From contig JAJZBI010000005.1 in assembly GCA_021798985.1 (NCBI GenBank), positions 92,490 to 156,489 on the forward strand: 64,000 nt of DNA, read 5' to 3'. Positions 17,060 to 26,891 of this stretch are shown piece after piece. The stretch is from Actinomycetes bacterium. GTDB taxonomy: Bacteria > Actinomycetota > Acidimicrobiia > Acidimicrobiales > Bog-793. The translations under genes and the position numbers were made by a program. How positions within the stretch are numbered: the stretch's first letter is position 1; each line of letters starts with the position of its first letter. The notes beneath the pieces are model-generated. The model was not told the origin of the DNA. It did not search any database and was given only the letters and a program-made list of their open reading frames with translations.

Positions 17060-17695
17060 ATGGCTCTGCAACTTGGCGACGCAGCCCCCGACTTCACCGC
17101 TGAGTCAACGGAGGGCACGATCCACCTCTATGACTACCTCGGCGACAGCTGGGGCGTCCTGTTCTCCCACCCGAAGGACTTCACCCCGGTGTGCACCACC
17201 GAGCTCGGCGAGGTGGCCAAGCTGAAGGGCGAGTTCGACAAGCGCAACACCAAGGTCCTCGGGCTGTCGGTGGACTCGGTCGAGAGCCACAACGGCTGGG
17301 TGGGCGACATCAAAGACGCCACCGGGCATGCGCTCAACTACCCGCTCATCGGCGACCCCGACCACAAGGTCGCCGACTTGTACGGGATGATCCACCCGAA
17401 CGCCAACGACACCTTGACCGTGCGCTCGGTCTTCGTCATCGGCCCGGACAAGAAGATCAAGCTGACGATCACCTACCCGGCGAGCACGGGGCGGAACTTC
17501 CAGGAGATCCTGCGCGTGCTCGACTCGCTCCAGCTCACCTCGGGCTACCAGGTCTCCACCCCGGTCAACTGGACCGAGGGCGAGGACGTGATCATCGCAC
17601 CGGCGATCTCTGACGACGACGCCAAGCAGAAGTTCCCGAAGGGCTTCCGCACGATCAAGCCGTATCTCCGCTACACGCCACAGCCCAACCGCTGA
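17060..17695 (+). CDS. 1-Cys peroxiredoxin (Prx6 type)
   Basis: A 211-residue AhpC/TSA-family protein. The peroxidatic cysteine is C45 in HPKDFTPVCTTELG. No second cysteine is present, so it is a 1-Cys enzyme needing an external thiol reductant. The C-terminal Prx6 extension (VNWTEGEDVIIAP through FRTIKPYLRYTPQP) is intact, giving the usual length of about 210-220. It reduces peroxides in the cytoplasm. An AGGAGG ribosome site sits 7 nt before the ATG. A strong hairpin follows the gene. Confidence 0.95.
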   Translation: MALQLGDAAPDFTAESTEGTIHLYDYLGDSWGVLFSHPKDFTPVCTTELGEVAKLKGEFDKRNTKVLGLSVDSVESHNGWVGDIKDATGHALNYPLIGDPDHKVADLYGMIHPNANDTLTVRSVFVIGPDKKIKLTITYPASTGRNFQEILRVLDSLQLTSGYQVSTPVNWTEGEDVIIAPAISDDDAKQKFPKGFRTIKPYLRYTPQPNR

Positions 17696-17710
17696 GTAGG
17701 TAGCTTCTTG

Positions 17711-17744
17711 GTTGCGCCCCCGGCCCGGCCGCCGGGGGCGCAAC
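17711..17744 (+). terminator. Strong hairpin terminator after the peroxiredoxin gene
   Basis: A perfect 14-bp stem (17711-17724 with 17731-17744) with a 6-base loop begins 15 nt after the peroxiredoxin stop codon. There is no T-tract. The size and position make transcription termination the most likely role. Confidence 0.75.
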
Positions 17745-17983
17745 CGCGCCTGGGCCCGGAGTCGCGGCGATTGCGGGGCGACGGGGGAATTCGTCACCAA
17801 TAACGCGACGACACGTCGCGCTTTGACACAGAGCGCGGTCAGACGACCGCCAGGTGGCGCAAGATCGTTGATTCTTCGCCCTTTTGCCCAGATGAACTTG
17901 CACAATCGCGATACCACCGCGACCATGCGGCATGGTCGACACGCGAGCGCGGCGCCGGCAACCCTGGAGTGGGTGGTGAGGCG

Positions 17984-18526
17984 GTGAGCGAAGAGCCAGG
18001 CGAGTTGACCGAGCCGTCGCTAGCCACACCCGCACTACCGACCCCCGCGTCAAGCGGCGCGTTGCAGCGCTCGGCGGCGCTCGAGCCGACCAACGCGCTC
18101 GAGCCGCTCAGCCCTGATCGCCTTCCTGTCTCTCCGACCGGTGCGGTCGCGTCGAACACCGCCGAGGAGCTCGCGGCGATGCTCGCCCGCTCGGCGCGAG
18201 AGGTGTCGGGATACCTCGACGCGCTGGCGCGTCGGATCGGCGAGCTCGACAGCGGGCGCGCGGACCGCTCGGACCTCGCCCGCCAGATCGAGACCTTCGC
18301 CCGCCAGTACCACGATCGCTTCCCCGAGGTGGCAGCGATCGCCGATCGCCTCGCCAAGCTGCTGCGCCACCAGGCGCACCTCGTCGAGCGGCTGCAGTGG
18401 GCGAGCGAGCTGTTGATCGCCGGATCGGGCCGCCTCGCCGACAAGCTGGCGCCGCCCGAGGAGGGCCCGCGGGCCCGGGGAGCCGGCGAGGGCGCCGAGC
18501 CACCCGAGCGCTCAATACGCCGCTGA
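17984..18526 (+). CDS. Hypothetical helical protein
   Basis: A 180-residue protein I do not recognise. Residues 1-55 are proline/threonine-rich and probably disordered. Residues from about 58 onward are strongly helical with heptad-like hydrophobics (TAEELAAMLARSAREVSGYLDALARRIGEL through KLLRHQAHLVERLQWASELL), suggesting a coiled-coil or four-helix domain. There is no signal peptide. The GTG at 17984 is preceded by GGTGAGG; a GTG at 17969 is an alternative. It converges with the c-di-GMP gene, the two stops being 6 bp apart. Confidence 0.6.
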   Translation: MSEEPGELTEPSLATPALPTPASSGALQRSAALEPTNALEPLSPDRLPVSPTGAVASNTAEELAAMLARSAREVSGYLDALARRIGELDSGRADRSDLARQIETFARQYHDRFPEVAAIADRLAKLLRHQAHLVERLQWASELLIAGSGRLADKLAPPEEGPRARGAGEGAEPPERSIRR

Positions 18527-18532
18527 GCTGGC

Positions 18533-20908
18533 TCAGCCGGCGCCCTCGGCGCAGCGCGTCGCCTCGGCGGCGTCCGGCGCGGCATTCTGCACGACGGCGG
18601 TCCCGATGACCGGGAGCAGCGCGACCGGTGCTGGCTCGGGGCGCAGCCACGCGCTCAGCTCGTCGCCGCTGGCCGGCGGGCTCAGCAAGTACCCCTGGGC
18701 GTAGCCGCAGCCGAGCGCGGCGAGCTCGTCGAGGGTCTCCTCGCGCTCGACGCCCTCGGCCACGACGTCGAGGCCGAGGCTGCGTCCGAGCTCGATCATC
18801 GAGCGGACGATGGCGGCGTCATCGGGGTCCTCGTGCATCGTGGCGACGAAGGAGCGGTCGATCTTCACCTCGCGCAACGGGAGGCGGCGCAGGTGGACGA
18901 GCGAGCTGTAGCCGGTGCCGAAGTCGTCGATCGAAAGTCGCAGCCCCATCGCGTCGAGCTCGGCGAGCACGGCACCGATGCGCGTGCGCTCGGCCATCAT
19001 CACCGACTCGGTGATCTCGAACATGAGGCTCGCTGGGGGCATCGCGGCGCGCTCGAGGAGCTCGGCGACCTGGAGGGGGAACTCGAGGTCCAACAAGTTG
19101 CGCGTCGAGAGGTTGACCGAGACCGAGACGTCGAGCCCTTCGGCGCGCCAGCGGGCGCACTGGGCGAGGGACTCCTCGATCACATACAGCGTGAGCGGCT
19201 TGATGAGCTCGGAGTGCTGGGCGATCGGGATGAAGTGGTCGGGGAACACCAGCCCCTCGCTCGGGTGCTGCCAGCGCACGAGGGCTTCGACCGAGCTCGT
19301 GTGGTTCGAGGAGATCTTGACCTTCGGCTGGTAGTGCACCACGAGTTCGCGCTCGGTGATGGCGCGGCGCAGCTCGGCGGCCAAGGTGAGGTGCGCCGAG
19401 TCGTTGGCGTCCTCGCGAGGGTCATAGAAGGCGCACCCGGTCTCGTTCGCCTTGGCCTGGTACATCGCGATGTCGGCGTGCTGGAGCAAGGTGTCGACGT
19501 CGCCGCCGTCGTCGGGGTACAGCGAGACGCCGATCGACGCCTCGAGTGCGATCGGCAGGCCCTGCATCATCACGGGCTGGCCGAGGGCGGCCTGGATCGC
19601 GCCGATGAGGTCGAGGACCGAGGTGCGGTCGACCACCCGCTCGAGCAGCACGGCGAACTCGTCCCCGCCGAGGCGCGCGACCATGCCCGCCTGGGCGACG
19701 GCGCGCTCGAGGCGCGAGGCGACGTGGCTGAGCACGCCGTCGCCGGTGTGGTGGCCGAGGGAGTCGTTGATGTCCTTGAAGCGGTCGAGGTCCATCAACA
19801 ACACCGCACAGCGCTCGCCCCACTCGCCCCGCTCGGCATGGGCGTCGATCGCCCTGGCGATCCACTCGCGAAACAGCACCCGGTTCGGCAGGCCTGTGAG
19901 GCTGTCGTGCTGGGCCTGGTAGCGGTTGATCTCGGACTGGCAGCGCAGTGCCTCCTCGGCGGCGTGGCGCTCGGTGACGTTCTCGATCATCGCGATCGCG
20001 GCGATCGGGGCGCCGTCGCTCGAGCGCTCGAGGCACACGGTCAGATGGGCCCAGATCGCCTCGCCGTTCTTTTTGATGAAGCGCTTCTCGATCTGGTAAT
20101 GGTCGCTGTCACCGACCATCAAGGCGGCAAAGAGCTCGCGCTCGGCGCGCAGGTGGCGCGGGTGGGTGTAGGCGGTGAAGGAGAGCTCGGCGAGCTCGGC
20201 GGCGGAGTAGCCGAGCATCGCCTCGAGGGCGGGGTTGACCGAGAGCGCGCAGCCATCGGCACCGATGCGGGCGATGCCGATCGAGGCCTGCTTGAAGATC
20301 GTCTCGTAGCGCCCGAGCGCGGCGATCTCGCTCCGCTCGGCCTCGTGCCGCTCGGCGTTGCCGATCCCGGCCGAGGCGATCGCGGCGACGAGCTCGAGGA
20401 TCGCCCGCTCGTCCGCTCCGAGGCGGACCTGCTGCGACGTGGAGGCCACCTGAAGCGAGCCGATCACCCGCCCCGCCACCGAAAGCGGCAGGCCGATCAC
20501 CGAGGGGCCGCCCAGCCAACTGGGGTGCTCGGGGCCGGCCATGGCGTCCTCGCCGCAGGGCGCGACGAGGATCGGGTCCGTTGTGGCGTCGGGCTGGCCG
20601 AGGCGGGCAGGAGCCGTCGGGCGGCGGTCGCCGCGCAGGCGAGCGCAGCTCCCCGACGCGGCGCGCACCACGAGCTCGTCACCATCGATCAAGCTGACCG
20701 TCGCGCCGTCGGCCCCGGTGAGGCGCTGCGATGCGGTGGCGATCAGCTCCAGCACGCCATCGAGCTCGGCGCCGGCCGCCGTGATCGCCCGCTGGAGCGC
20801 GATCACGCCGTGGAGGTGATCGAGGGGGGCACCGCCGGTGGGGGCGCTCGCGCGCGCGTGACCGGTGTGTGGACGTCGAGACGTCACCTTGCCCTCGGCG
20901 TTGGTCAC
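18533..20908 (-). CDS. GAF-PAS-GGDEF-EAL cyclic-di-GMP turnover protein
   Basis: A 791-residue cytoplasmic signalling protein. The order is GAF (about 35-170), PAS (about 190-310, with YETIFKQASIGIARI), GGDEF (from HDSLTGLPNR near 340; active-site signature RLGGDEFAVLLE intact), and EAL (SVEALVRWQHP, ITESVMM, and DDFGTGYSSLVHLRRLPLREVKIDRSFV all intact). Both the diguanylate cyclase and the phosphodiesterase motif sets look catalytically competent, so net activity may depend on the sensory domains. No transmembrane segment is seen. The start is a GTG at 20908 and the gene appears monocistronic. Confidence 0.93.
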   Translation of the reverse strand: MTNAEGKVTSRRPHTGHARASAPTGGAPLDHLHGVIALQRAITAAGAELDGVLELIATASQRLTGADGATVSLIDGDELVVRAASGSCARLRGDRRPTAPARLGQPDATTDPILVAPCGEDAMAGPEHPSWLGGPSVIGLPLSVAGRVIGSLQVASTSQQVRLGADERAILELVAAIASAGIGNAERHEAERSEIAALGRYETIFKQASIGIARIGADGCALSVNPALEAMLGYSAAELAELSFTAYTHPRHLRAERELFAALMVGDSDHYQIEKRFIKKNGEAIWAHLTVCLERSSDGAPIAAIAMIENVTERHAAEEALRCQSEINRYQAQHDSLTGLPNRVLFREWIARAIDAHAERGEWGERCAVLLMDLDRFKDINDSLGHHTGDGVLSHVASRLERAVAQAGMVARLGGDEFAVLLERVVDRTSVLDLIGAIQAALGQPVMMQGLPIALEASIGVSLYPDDGGDVDTLLQHADIAMYQAKANETGCAFYDPREDANDSAHLTLAAELRRAITERELVVHYQPKVKISSNHTSSVEALVRWQHPSEGLVFPDHFIPIAQHSELIKPLTLYVIEESLAQCARWRAEGLDVSVSVNLSTRNLLDLEFPLQVAELLERAAMPPASLMFEITESVMMAERTRIGAVLAELDAMGLRLSIDDFGTGYSSLVHLRRLPLREVKIDRSFVATMHEDPDDAAIVRSMIELGRSLGLDVVAEGVEREETLDELAALGCGYAQGYLLSPPASGDELSAWLRPEPAPVALLPVIGTAVVQNAAPDAAEATRCAEGAG

Positions 20909-21041
20909 GAGAACTTAACGGTCCGGGGCGTCATCACCTTGAATCGACCGCGCGCCGATTGCGGCGCTGACGTGCAGCTGGCGCCCCGACGTTCCGAGCT
21001 GCCCCCCGGGCGGCGGGGAGGCCCCGGTAGGATCCAGGCTC

Positions 21042-22484
21042 GTGCGCGACCTCCCCGTCCGCCTCCTCGAGCGCCTGCGCGCGCTCCCGGGGCTCACCCA
21101 GGACGCGCTCTTGTACCTTGCCGCGGCGGCCTTCGCCGGGGCGTTGTCGCTCGGCCACGGTCTCGGCGACTACAAGGCCTGGGGCAGCATCGCCGGCTTC
21201 TGCTACCTCGCCGGAGGTCTGCTGCTTGCCGCCGTCGCGCTGCGGCACCGGCGGGTACGCCTGTCGCCGCGAGCCGTCAGCTGGTGGCGGCGCGGCGTCC
21301 TCGTGGCGCTGCTCGCCGGCGCGGTCGTGGCACCGCTGTGCGCGGAGCTCACCTGGCGCGCCGAGGCCGTGCCGGGGGTGCACGCCCAGCCCGAGGTCGC
21401 CGTGATCGAGCGCGCCGGGGACCGCGTCATCGCCGGGCAGAGCCCCTATCCCCGGCGCCCCAATTCGGTCGGCATCGCGCCGTCCAACGACGCGCGGCGC
21501 GTGGACGCCACCGCGTTCTTCCCCTACCTGCCCGGGATGGCCGGCTTCGGGGTGCTGAACGCGCTCCACCTGCCCCGGGTGCTGCGCGACGCGCGCGTCG
21601 CCCTGGCGCTGTTCACCTTGGCGATCGCGGCGGCGGCCCTCGTCGCGAGCGGCGAGAGCCGGTCGCGGCGCGGGCGCATCGTCCAGTTCCTGGTCGTCCT
21701 GCCCTCTGGGGCGCTGCCGATGGTGACCGGCGGGGACGACCTGCCGGTACTGGCGCTGATGCTGGCCGGCCTGGTGCTCGCCAAGCGCCGCCTGCCGCTG
21801 TGCGCCGGGCTCGTCCTCGGGCTCGCCTCGAGCATGAAGTTCACGAGCTGGGTGCTCGCGTTCCTCCTCGCCTTCGCGGTCCGCGACCGCAGCGACCAGC
21901 GCGCCTGGCTGCGCTACGGGCTCGGGGTGGCGGCGATGGTGGTGCCGGCGATCGCGGTCGGCGTCGCGCTCCAGCCGCATGCCTTCATCGAGAACGTGCT
22001 GCGCTTCCCGCTCGGGCTGACCAGGATCAAGTCACCCGCCGCCAGCCCGCTGCTCGGCCAGTTCCTCGTCTCCGAGCTGCCGTCGCACAAGACGGTGATC
22101 ACCGCGATCTTGCTGGTGATCGGCGCGGCGATCGCGCTCGTGATGCTGGTCCGCCGTCCGCCGCGCACGCCCGCGGGCGCGGCGGGCGCCACGGCGTTCA
22201 TCATGACGCTGGCCACCGTGCTCGCCCCGGCGACGCGCTTTGGCTATTTGATCTACCCGGCCAACCTCATCGTCTGGGCGCTGCTCTTGCCGAGCCGCCC
22301 GCTCGCCGAGCAGGCGCCGGCGCGCGCCCGGCGGCACCTCGCAGCGGTCATCGCGGGGATCTTCGGGGCGCTTCAGCCGCCGTCGCCGCGCTCGGCGACC
22401 CGTAGCACGACGGCGCTCGCGGCGCCGGTGACGCCGGGCGTCGGCGAGCTGAGGGGATCGACGAAGGCGCCCACCTCCCAGTAG
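21042..22484 (+). CDS. Polytopic membrane protein, GT87/DUF2029-like mannosyltransferase candidate
   Basis: A 480-residue membrane protein with about ten hydrophobic segments. It resembles the GT-C (GT87, DUF2029) polyprenyl-phosphomannose transferases of Actinobacteria: an acidic extracytoplasmic loop after the second or third helix (VIERAGDRVIAGQSPYPRR), GGDDLPVLALMLAGLVLAKRR, and LASSMKFTSWVLAFLLAFA. The last 37 residues are polar and come from DNA that also encodes the convergent gene at 22373-23065, so the true end of one of the two may differ. Start GTG at 21042. Acceptor unknown. Confidence 0.7.
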   Translation: MRDLPVRLLERLRALPGLTQDALLYLAAAAFAGALSLGHGLGDYKAWGSIAGFCYLAGGLLLAAVALRHRRVRLSPRAVSWWRRGVLVALLAGAVVAPLCAELTWRAEAVPGVHAQPEVAVIERAGDRVIAGQSPYPRRPNSVGIAPSNDARRVDATAFFPYLPGMAGFGVLNALHLPRVLRDARVALALFTLAIAAAALVASGESRSRRGRIVQFLVVLPSGALPMVTGGDDLPVLALMLAGLVLAKRRLPLCAGLVLGLASSMKFTSWVLAFLLAFAVRDRSDQRAWLRYGLGVAAMVVPAIAVGVALQPHAFIENVLRFPLGLTRIKSPAASPLLGQFLVSELPSHKTVITAILLVIGAAIALVMLVRRPPRTPAGAAGATAFIMTLATVLAPATRFGYLIYPANLIVWALLLPSRPLAEQAPARARRHLAAVIAGIFGALQPPSPRSATRSTTALAAPVTPGVGELRGSTKAPTSQ

Positions 22485-23065
22485 TAGCCATCGTTGCTCG
22501 CCACCTGGTCGAGCACCTCGGTGCCGAGCCCGTGGTCGGTCGGGCCGATCGAGAGCTTCGCCCAGCCGAGGCGGGGGAGCTCGTGCTCGAAGAACGAGAG
22601 CACCGCCGGTGGCGCCCCGGGCGCGGTGAGGTGCACGGCGCAGTCGTAGAGATCGATGACGCTCTTCGCGCACTGGACCGAGGTGCGCACCGAGCCCTTC
22701 GGCACGACGAGGCGGTCGAGGACGTCGCGCGGCGGCTCACCGCCGCGTTCGATCGGGGCGAGGATGGCCGTCGCCCGCTCGGCGCGCAGTGACCCACGCC
22801 CGCCCACGGGCAGGGCGGGGCGCTTCTTCGGGCTGGAGTGCGTGCCCGCAAGGGCCATTGCGGCGCCGCCCAGGCTGATCAGCGCCACGATCCCGACGAC
22901 GACGAGCGCGGGCCCCCGCTTCGGCATCGCCTGGCGGGGCGGGAGGCTCGGCGCGCCGTCTTCGAAGCGTCCCCCCGGTGTGCTGGCGGCGTGGTCCTCG
23001 TCTCGCGGCGGCGCCACGTCGAGGCCGGGGGCGCCGTCGCCGCCAGGCTGGTGGGGGTCCGACAT
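22373..23065 (-). CDS. Hypothetical single-pass membrane protein
   Basis: A 230-residue protein starting MSDPHQPGGDGAPG. It has an acidic, proline-rich cytoplasmic N-terminus of about 50 residues, one membrane helix (GPALVVVGIVALISLGGAAMALAG), and an exported domain of about 140 residues. That domain has two cysteines (VQCAKSVIDLYDCAVHLTAPG) that could form a disulfide. I do not recognise the domain. Its 3' end overlaps the convergent GT87-like gene by 112 nt, which is unusual. Confidence 0.6.
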   Translation of the reverse strand: MSDPHQPGGDGAPGLDVAPPRDEDHAASTPGGRFEDGAPSLPPRQAMPKRGPALVVVGIVALISLGGAAMALAGTHSSPKKRPALPVGGRGSLRAERATAILAPIERGGEPPRDVLDRLVVPKGSVRTSVQCAKSVIDLYDCAVHLTAPGAPPAVLSFFEHELPRLGWAKLSIGPTDHGLGTEVLDQVASNDGYYWEVGAFVDPLSSPTPGVTGAASAVVLRVAERGDGG

Positions 23066-23201
23066 CGTCGCCAGCCTACCGAGCCTTCGGCGGTGCCCTT
23101 GGTCGCCACGACCGGCCACCGTCCCGGTCCGCTGGCCGCAAAGCGGCCGCGAGAAGGCCGCGGGCGGGGGTATCGGTGCCGGCGCGGCGCTACCCTGGGA
23201 C

Positions 23202-25493
23202 ATGGCCATCATCGACCCGCTGCAGCCGGTAGTGGGGAGCCCCGCGGAGTCGTCGCGGGGGCGGGCCGCCCGACCGACCGAGTCGGTCGAGCCGCTGCTC
23301 GAGGAGCTCGAGCGGCACCACCCCGGCGAGGGGGCGGCGCTCGTGCGCGAGGCGCACGCGCTCGCCACCAAGGCGCACGCCGGCCAGACGCGCCGCTCGG
23401 GGGAGCCGTACGTCACGCACTCGATCGCCGTGGCGATGATCGTCGCCGAGCTCGGGCTCGATGCCACGAGCGTCGCCGCGGCGCTCCTGCACGACGTCGT
23501 GGAGGACACCGACATCCCGCTTGAGGAGATCGAGGAGCGCTTCGGGCCCGAGATCGCCGGGATCGTCGACGGGGTCACCAAGCTCGACCGGCTGCGCTTT
23601 TCCTCCAAGGAGGCCCAGCAGGCGGCGACGGTGCGCAAGATGCTCGTGGCGATGGCGCGGGACTGGCGGGTGCTCGTCATCAAGCTCGCCGACCGCTTGC
23701 ACAACATGCGCACGCTGTCGGTGATGCCGGAGTGGAAGCAGCACCGCATCGCCCAGCAGACCCTTGACATCTACGCGCCCCTTGCGCACCGCCTCGGCAT
23801 CCAGGACGTCAAGTGGCAGCTCGAGGACCTCGCCTTCCAGGCGCTGCACCCCAAGCGCTACGGCGAGATCGCGCAGATGGTGGCGACGCGCGCCCCGCGG
23901 CGCGAGACCGAGCTCGCCCAGGTGATCGAGGTGCTCCGCGGCCGCCTGGCCGCCCTTGGGATCGAGGCCTCGGTCACCGGCCGGCCGAAGCACTTCTGGA
24001 GCATCTACGAGAAGATGGTGGTGCGCGGCAAGGAGTTCGACGAGATCTACGACCTCGTCGGCATCCGCATCATCGTCGAGGCGGAGAAGGACTGCTGGGC
24101 CGCCCTCGGCTCGGTGCACGCGCTCTGGCCACCCGTCCAGGGCCGCTTCAAGGACTACATCAACTCCCCGAAGTTCAACCTCTACCAGTCGCTGCACACG
24201 ACGGTCGTCGGCCCCCAGGGCAAGCCGCTCGAGATCCAGATCCGGACCCAGGAGATGCACCGGCGCGCCGAGTACGGCATCGCCGCGCACTGGGGCTACA
24301 AGGAGGACCAGGCCCAGGGGCGCCGGGGCGGCGCGGCGCGCACCGCCGAGGACATCGCCTGGATCCAGCGGATGGTCGACTTCGAGCGCGAGACGCCGGA
24401 CCCGATCGAGTTCTTGGAGACCTTGAAGCTCGACCTCGAACAGGACGAGGTCTACGTCTTCACCCCAAAGGGCGAGATCGTCACCTTGCCGACGCACTCG
24501 ACGCCCGTCGACTTCGCGTACGCCATCCATACCGAGGTCGGCCACCGCTGCGTCGGGGCGCGGGTGAACGGCCGCCTCGTGCCGCTCGAGGCCAAGCTGC
24601 AGTCCGGCGACACCGTCGAGATCTTCACCTCCAAGGTGCCCTCGGCCGGGCCGTCGCGGGACTGGCTGAAGATCGTCGTCACCCCCCGCGCGCGCAACAA
24701 GATCCGCCAGTGGTTCTCCCGCGAGCGGCGCGAGGACGCGATCGAGTCCGGCCGCGAGGAGCTGACCCGCGAGATGCGCCGGGAGGGCCTCCCGGTGCAA
24801 AAGCTCGCCGGCTCCCAGGCCCTCATCGACGTCGCCGCGGCGCTCGGCTTCTCGGACCTCGAGGCCCTGCACGCGGCGATCGGGGAGGGGCACTGCTCGC
24901 CCGGAAGCGTGGTCCAGCGCATCCGCCGGGCGCTGTCAGGCGGCGAGGTTCAGCTGCCGACGACGGCGCTGCCGACGAGGCGGCCGACCACGCGCAAGCC
25001 CGGCGAGGCCGGCGTGTACGTCGAGGGCCTCGACGACGTGATGGTGCGGCTGTCGCGCTGTTGCACTCCGGTGCCAGGAGATCCGATCATCGGCTTCATC
25101 ACCCGGGGCCGCGGCGTCTCGGTGCACCGCCAGGACTGCGTCAACGCGCTGACGCTGTCGGGCGAAGAGCGCGAGCGCCTGATCGAGGTGGAGTGGGACG
25201 AGCAGCGTGGCGGGGGTGTCTTTGTCGCCGGGGTCGAGGTGAAGGCGATCGACCGCAGCCAGCTGCTCGCGGATGTCGCCCGGGTGCTCGCCGAGCACCA
25301 CGTCGGCATCGTCGCCTCGTCGTCTCAGGCGACGGCGGATAGGGTGGCGCGCATGCGATTTGAGTGCGAGCTCGCCGATGCCGCGCACCTCGAGTCGGTG
25401 CTCAGCTCGTTGCGCCACCTCGAGGGCGTCTACGACGCCTACCGGCTCTTGCCTGGCAAGCACCACGACGGCGCTCGCCACCAGAGGCGGTGA
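23202..25493 (+). CDS. rel: Bifunctional (p)ppGpp synthetase/hydrolase Rel
   Basis: A 763-residue RelA/SpoT homologue. The hydrolase domain carries H97-D98 in LLHDVVEDT. The synthetase domain has YDLVGIRIIVE and GRFKDYINSPKFNLYQSLHT; the RFKD form is typical of bifunctional enzymes. A TGS domain (VYVFTPKGEIVTLPTHSTPVDFAYAIH) and a C-terminal ACT domain follow. It makes and degrades the stringent-response alarmone on ribosomes. The ATG at 23202 follows a noncoding spacer. hisS overlaps its stop by 4 nt (GTGA), so the two are coupled. Confidence 0.96.
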   Translation: MAIIDPLQPVVGSPAESSRGRAARPTESVEPLLEELERHHPGEGAALVREAHALATKAHAGQTRRSGEPYVTHSIAVAMIVAELGLDATSVAAALLHDVVEDTDIPLEEIEERFGPEIAGIVDGVTKLDRLRFSSKEAQQAATVRKMLVAMARDWRVLVIKLADRLHNMRTLSVMPEWKQHRIAQQTLDIYAPLAHRLGIQDVKWQLEDLAFQALHPKRYGEIAQMVATRAPRRETELAQVIEVLRGRLAALGIEASVTGRPKHFWSIYEKMVVRGKEFDEIYDLVGIRIIVEAEKDCWAALGSVHALWPPVQGRFKDYINSPKFNLYQSLHTTVVGPQGKPLEIQIRTQEMHRRAEYGIAAHWGYKEDQAQGRRGGAARTAEDIAWIQRMVDFERETPDPIEFLETLKLDLEQDEVYVFTPKGEIVTLPTHSTPVDFAYAIHTEVGHRCVGARVNGRLVPLEAKLQSGDTVEIFTSKVPSAGPSRDWLKIVVTPRARNKIRQWFSRERREDAIESGREELTREMRREGLPVQKLAGSQALIDVAAALGFSDLEALHAAIGEGHCSPGSVVQRIRRALSGGEVQLPTTALPTRRPTTRKPGEAGVYVEGLDDVMVRLSRCCTPVPGDPIIGFITRGRGVSVHRQDCVNALTLSGEERERLIEVEWDEQRGGGVFVAGVEVKAIDRSQLLADVARVLAEHHVGIVASSSQATADRVARMRFECELADAAHLESVLSSLRHLEGVYDAYRLLPGKHHDGARHQRR

Positions 25494-26773
25494 GCGAGCC
25501 CAATCCCGGGGAGCGCAGAGAGGCCTTCCAGGCGCCGACGGGCACCCGGGACGTCCTGCCACCGGAGTCCACGCGCTTTGCCGCCCTGATCGAGCGCTTC
25601 GGAGGCCTCGCGCGCCGCGCCGGATACGGCTTGGTGGTCTCGCCGCTCTTTGAGGACCCCGCCGTCTTCCGCCGTAGCGCCGGCGAGGAGTCCGACATCG
25701 CGAAGGACGAGATGTACGAGTTCTTCGACAAGGGCGGCCGTCCGCTGGCGCTGCGCCCCGAGGGCACCGCCTCGGTCGTGCGCGCCTTCGTCCAGCATCG
25801 CCCCGTGCTGCCGTGGAAGACGTGGTACGTGACGCCCGCCTTTCGCTACGAGCGGCCCCAGGCCGGCCGCTACCGCCAGCACCACCAGCTCGGCGTTGAG
25901 GCGCTCGGCAGCGAGGACGCCGATCTCGACGTGGAGGTGATCGCGCTCGGGGCGCGCTACCTCCAAGCCGTCGGCCTCCGCAACCTCGAGCTCAAGATCA
26001 ACTCGATGGGCGATCCAGCCTGCATGCCCTCCTATCGTGAGGCGCTCATCGCCTATCTCGCTGCCAACGAGGCGCGGCTTTGCGATGGGCACCGCCAGCG
26101 CTGGAAGAACAACCCGCTGCGGGTGCTCGACTGCAAGAACGCCGCCTGCAGGGCGGTCACCGCTGAGGCGCCCCGCCTCTCGGCGTTTTGGTGCAAGGAG
26201 TGCCGGGCGCACTACGAGCGCGTGCGCACCGGGCTCTTTGCCCTCGGGATCGGCGTGGTGGAAGACGACTTCTTGGTGCGGGGCTTTGACTACTACACCC
26301 GCACCACCTTCGAATTCGCCGCGCTTGGCCTGGACGCCGCCCAGAACGTCGTGCTCGGCGGTGGCCGCTACAACGGACTGGTCGAGCAGCTCGGGGGTCC
26401 GCACACCCCGGGCATCGGCTTTGGCAGCGGGATCGAGCGGGTGCTGCTCGCCGCCGACGCCGAAGGGGCGCTCGCCGATCTCAGCCAGGGGATCGACGTC
26501 TTCGTCGTCGATCTCACCGACGGCAGCGCCGCGAGAGACCTGACCGAGCAGCTGCGCGCCGCCGGCATTGGCGCCGAGCGGGCATTCGACCAGCGGTCGA
26601 TAAAGGCTCAGCTCAAGCTCGCGGACCGCTCGGGTGCTCGCGTGGCGGTGATCGTCGGCGCCGACGAGCGGGCCCGCGGCGTGGTGAGCCTGCGGGAGCT
26701 TCGCGGCGAGGACCGAACCCAGAGCGAGGTGCCCATCAGCGAGCTCGTCGCAACTCTGCAGGCGCGGCGCTGA
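25490..26773 (+). CDS. hisS: Histidyl-tRNA synthetase
   Basis: A 427-residue class II aminoacyl-tRNA synthetase. Motif 2 (TPAFRYERPQAGRYRQHHQLGVEALG), the HisRS-specific VRGFDYYTRTTFEF, motif 3 (GGGRYNGLVEQLGG through GIGFGSGIERVLLA) and the C-terminal anticodon-binding domain are all present. It charges tRNA-His. The GTG start at 25490 overlaps the rel stop codon, and the conserved block starts at about residue 13 (FQAPTGTRDVLPPES). Length is normal. The rel-hisS order is common in Actinobacteria. Confidence 0.96.
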   Translation: MSEPNPGERREAFQAPTGTRDVLPPESTRFAALIERFGGLARRAGYGLVVSPLFEDPAVFRRSAGEESDIAKDEMYEFFDKGGRPLALRPEGTASVVRAFVQHRPVLPWKTWYVTPAFRYERPQAGRYRQHHQLGVEALGSEDADLDVEVIALGARYLQAVGLRNLELKINSMGDPACMPSYREALIAYLAANEARLCDGHRQRWKNNPLRVLDCKNAACRAVTAEAPRLSAFWCKECRAHYERVRTGLFALGIGVVEDDFLVRGFDYYTRTTFEFAALGLDAAQNVVLGGGRYNGLVEQLGGPHTPGIGFGSGIERVLLAADAEGALADLSQGIDVFVVDLTDGSAARDLTEQLRAAGIGAERAFDQRSIKAQLKLADRSGARVAVIVGADERARGVVSLRELRGEDRTQSEVPISELVATLQARR

Positions 26774-26891
26774 TCGCGGGCGTCCGTCGTCGGTTCGGGG
26801 ACGCGGACCTCTCGGTGTGCACGCGCTGACCTGTCTCAGCATTTCTACGGCCGGTTTCCTGAACTGAGAAAGAGTCAGCTCGCTTCGGTGG

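Noticed and set aside
18833..22405. A plus-strand open frame of nearly 1200 codons.
   Set aside because: It is antisense to the GGDEF-EAL gene and then out of frame with the GT87-like gene; the composition is that of a shadow frame.
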